NCBI GenBank assembly: GCA_004151065.3
Contig: NWUY0300092765.1
Location: 1-18,464, forward strand
Direction of reading: 5' to 3'
Length of the DNA: 18,464 nucleotides
Origin: Larix sibirica
Lineage: Eukaryota > Streptophyta > Pinopsida > Pinales > Pinaceae
Part shown: positions 17,094-18,464 of the stretch, piece after piece
Position numbering within the stretch: the first letter of the stretch is position 1
How the letters are laid out: every line of letters begins with the position of its first letter
The notes under the pieces: model-generated
Seen by the model: only the letters and a program-made list of their open reading frames with translations
Database searches by the model: none
What the model was told of the DNA's origin: nothing
Program-made: the position numbers and the translations under genes

Positions 17094-18186
17094 ATGGAAC
17101 CTTATCCAGAAAAAGGCCCCCCTTATATAGGGACAACTTCCTTTAGAAACATCACTTTTTCCACCCCATCTTACCTTTGCCTCCCCACTTGGTTTTCCCA
17201 CGGTTTTCCACTTGATGAATCCACATCAACAATATTGAGAAATTCTTCCCCTAAAGAGGAGAACTCTGCAACTCCCACTTATAGAGTAAGCCCCTCTCTG
17301 ATGGCCCCCTGCCCTAGGCCCCTTGGCTCTCTTAACGGTAGGAGGAAACATCGTTGCATCAAAAGGAAGCCATAAGTTAACCTTTCCCTAGGTGATGATA
17401 TTGGTATGAATGAGGTGTTTACTATGACTGAAACAACAATGGTAGGATGCTTCTGTGGGGAGCATATGGCTCTGCCTTCCTTCAGGTCCTGGGTGTCCCA
17501 ACATTGGAATTTTCTGTATTACGCCCCACGGTGCTTCGTTCTCTCCAAATGTTGGTTGGGATCCATCCTTCGCTCTCTGAATGATGTGTTGAAATTCATG
17601 GAAGGGGTTTGGTTTTGGGATACCCTGGATTTCAAATATAAACGTTAGGTACCCACTTTTGATGCCAAGAGAGAGACAATACACTCTCACCCGACTTGGG
17701 TGAAACTCCCCGAACTCCCTCCGAAGCTATGGACTATGGAATTTTTGCACACATTGGCGCAACACTTGGGGAATTTCTTCTAGATGACGATAATTTTGAA
17801 GCTATGGGGATCATGTTGGTCTCTAAAATTCTTGTATACCTTAACACTCGTGATGGGCTCCCAGAGAGAATGGTCATCACCAAATGAAAATTCTCCTTCA
17901 CTCAGATCCTTGATTACACAGGGTTTCCTTTCAGATGCAATTGTTGCCACAGTTATGGACACCTAGTCAAAGACTGAAAACTTCCTTTTGATCGATGGTT
18001 CTGGATGGATTCCACTAGCTCTATTACAGTAGCAACTGAGGACTTCATAAATGTTGCTCCTAGAGAGGAGAATATTATTCTCGCAAATGGACCGCTCCCT
18101 CTGTCATATGTTCTAGGATTTTTGGTCGTTTTTGGTAATTACCTCATAGTCGTTGTAGATGCCAAGGGTGATGCAGTCCCTAAATG
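17094..18186 (+). pseudogene. LINE ORF1 (DUF4283-like domain plus CCHC zinc knuckle), broken
   Basis: ATG at 17094 opens a Pro- and Ser-rich N-terminus. A TAA at 17373 interrupts it, and the same frame continues MVGCFCGEHMALPSFRSWVS, CFVLSKCWLGSILRSLNDVL and EGVWFWDTLDFKYKR, with a TAG at 17646. It goes on with VPTFDAKRE and HPTWVKLPELPPKLW. A shift near 17750 gives GEFLLDDDNFEAMGIMLVSK, YLNTRDGLPE, FSFTQILDYTGFPF, and the knuckle CNCCHSYGHLVKD-stop at 17936-17977. A final piece, MDSTSSITVATEDF, ends at 18184-18186. The family knuckle is CX2CX4HX4C; its last Cys is a TGA here. ORF1 proteins bind the LINE RNA to form the particle. TAG at 17646 replaces the Trp usual at that point (TGG to TAG). 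Confidence 0.8.
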
Positions 18187-18464
18187 AGGCTCCCCACTGG
18201 TGGGGATTGACGCAAACGATACTTTGAAGACTCCTATAGACTCAGTACCCAAGGATTTTGATCCCAATATGGACCCTCTGGGTGTTCTTCCATCTTCCTA
18301 ATAGCTATAACACCCCTCCAACATCATAAGTGGCTTCCTCATCTTTTTGGAACATGTAGGTTCCGATACATAACTCCTCACTTTTTTGGGTAAGTCCTCC
18401 CCCTCATCTCCTCCTTTTTTTATTGGTGTTCAGTAGTTCTCTCTCCCTATTCTACCCCCCATCC
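18187..18464 (+). other. Tail of ORF1 / inter-ORF sequence
   Basis: After the TGA at 18184 the same frame continues with GSPLVGIDANDTLKTPID and SVPKDFDPNMDPLGVLPSS before two stops near 18299. This looks like further ORF1 C-terminus. Beyond about 18310 only T- and C-rich sequence is seen to the window end. Confidence 0.4.

Larger units (their letters stand above)
16800..18464 (+). mobile_element. 5' part of an L1-type plant LINE, right end outside window
   Basis: A leader of about 290 bases precedes ORF1 at 17094, which carries the DUF4283-like domain and CCHC knuckle usual for plant L1 elements. The left edge is approximate, placed where the base composition changes near 16790. TTTTTTTTTACATTTGTGCAG ending near 16995 resembles a splice acceptor. 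The ORF2 start is not reached before the window ends, or the copy is broken there. Confidence 0.6.

Noticed and set aside
17388-17690. Minus-strand 100-codon frame
   Set aside because: It lies opposite the DUF4283-like part of LINE ORF1, which has clear family blocks on the + strand; a shadow.
1-18464. CRISPR array, tRNA, rRNA or intact host gene
   Set aside because: No spaced short repeats, no cloverleaf with conserved arms, no rRNA core sequence and no exon set of a host gene were found on either strand by reading.

Overview
This window looks like repeat-rich intergenic DNA from a large plant nuclear genome, most probably a gymnosperm (conifer-like). The evidence is an AT-rich base composition, no intact host gene, heavily decayed plant-type Ty3/gypsy and LINE proteins full of stops and frameshifts, and nested insertions. 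The species assignment is inference. No tRNA, rRNA, CRISPR array or bacterial operon structure was seen.

Layout. (1) 1-4482 is the pol region of an old Ty3/gypsy retrotransposon on the + strand. It reads protease, then an RNase H of the archaeal-like/Tat type, then reverse transcriptase (RT), a second RNase H and integrase. The non-coding stretch 4483-5461 may hold its 3' LTR. Gag and the 5' LTR lie outside or are lost. (2) 5467-6284 and 8063-8800 are non-coding and share a CACCAATGAA-type motif. They were one sequence before a 5'-truncated LINE tail (6302-8045) landed between them; a 17-bp target-site duplication with one mismatch flanks it. That LINE piece holds most of an RNase H domain, an unusually long open frame with in-frame tandem repeats, a coiled-coil remnant and a 3' end with a duplicated tail.

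(3) 8801-13948 is a broken, long gag-like or accessory gene that I cannot name. It has a globular N-terminal half, a highly charged Glu/Lys/Gln segment and a further helical segment. A 2.0-kb insertion of unresolved, LTR-like class (9344-11381) splits it, probably with a GATCC target duplication. Its 3' end is part of a 328-bp tandem duplication (13781-14438). (4) 14700-15525 is a LINE RT remnant with an FVDD active-site motif. (5) 15526-16790 has no recognisable gene; an LTR-like start at 16105 is possible. (6) 16800-18464 is the 5' part of another LINE: a leader, then ORF1 with a DUF4283-like domain and a CCHC zinc knuckle whose last Cys is a stop.

The pieces do not form a working pathway. 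They are layers of dead mobile elements whose order can be partly reconstructed. The points most worth a second look are the RNase H placed between protease and RT, the unnamed split gene at 8801-13948, and the repeat-bearing 215-codon frame inside the otherwise decayed LINE tail.
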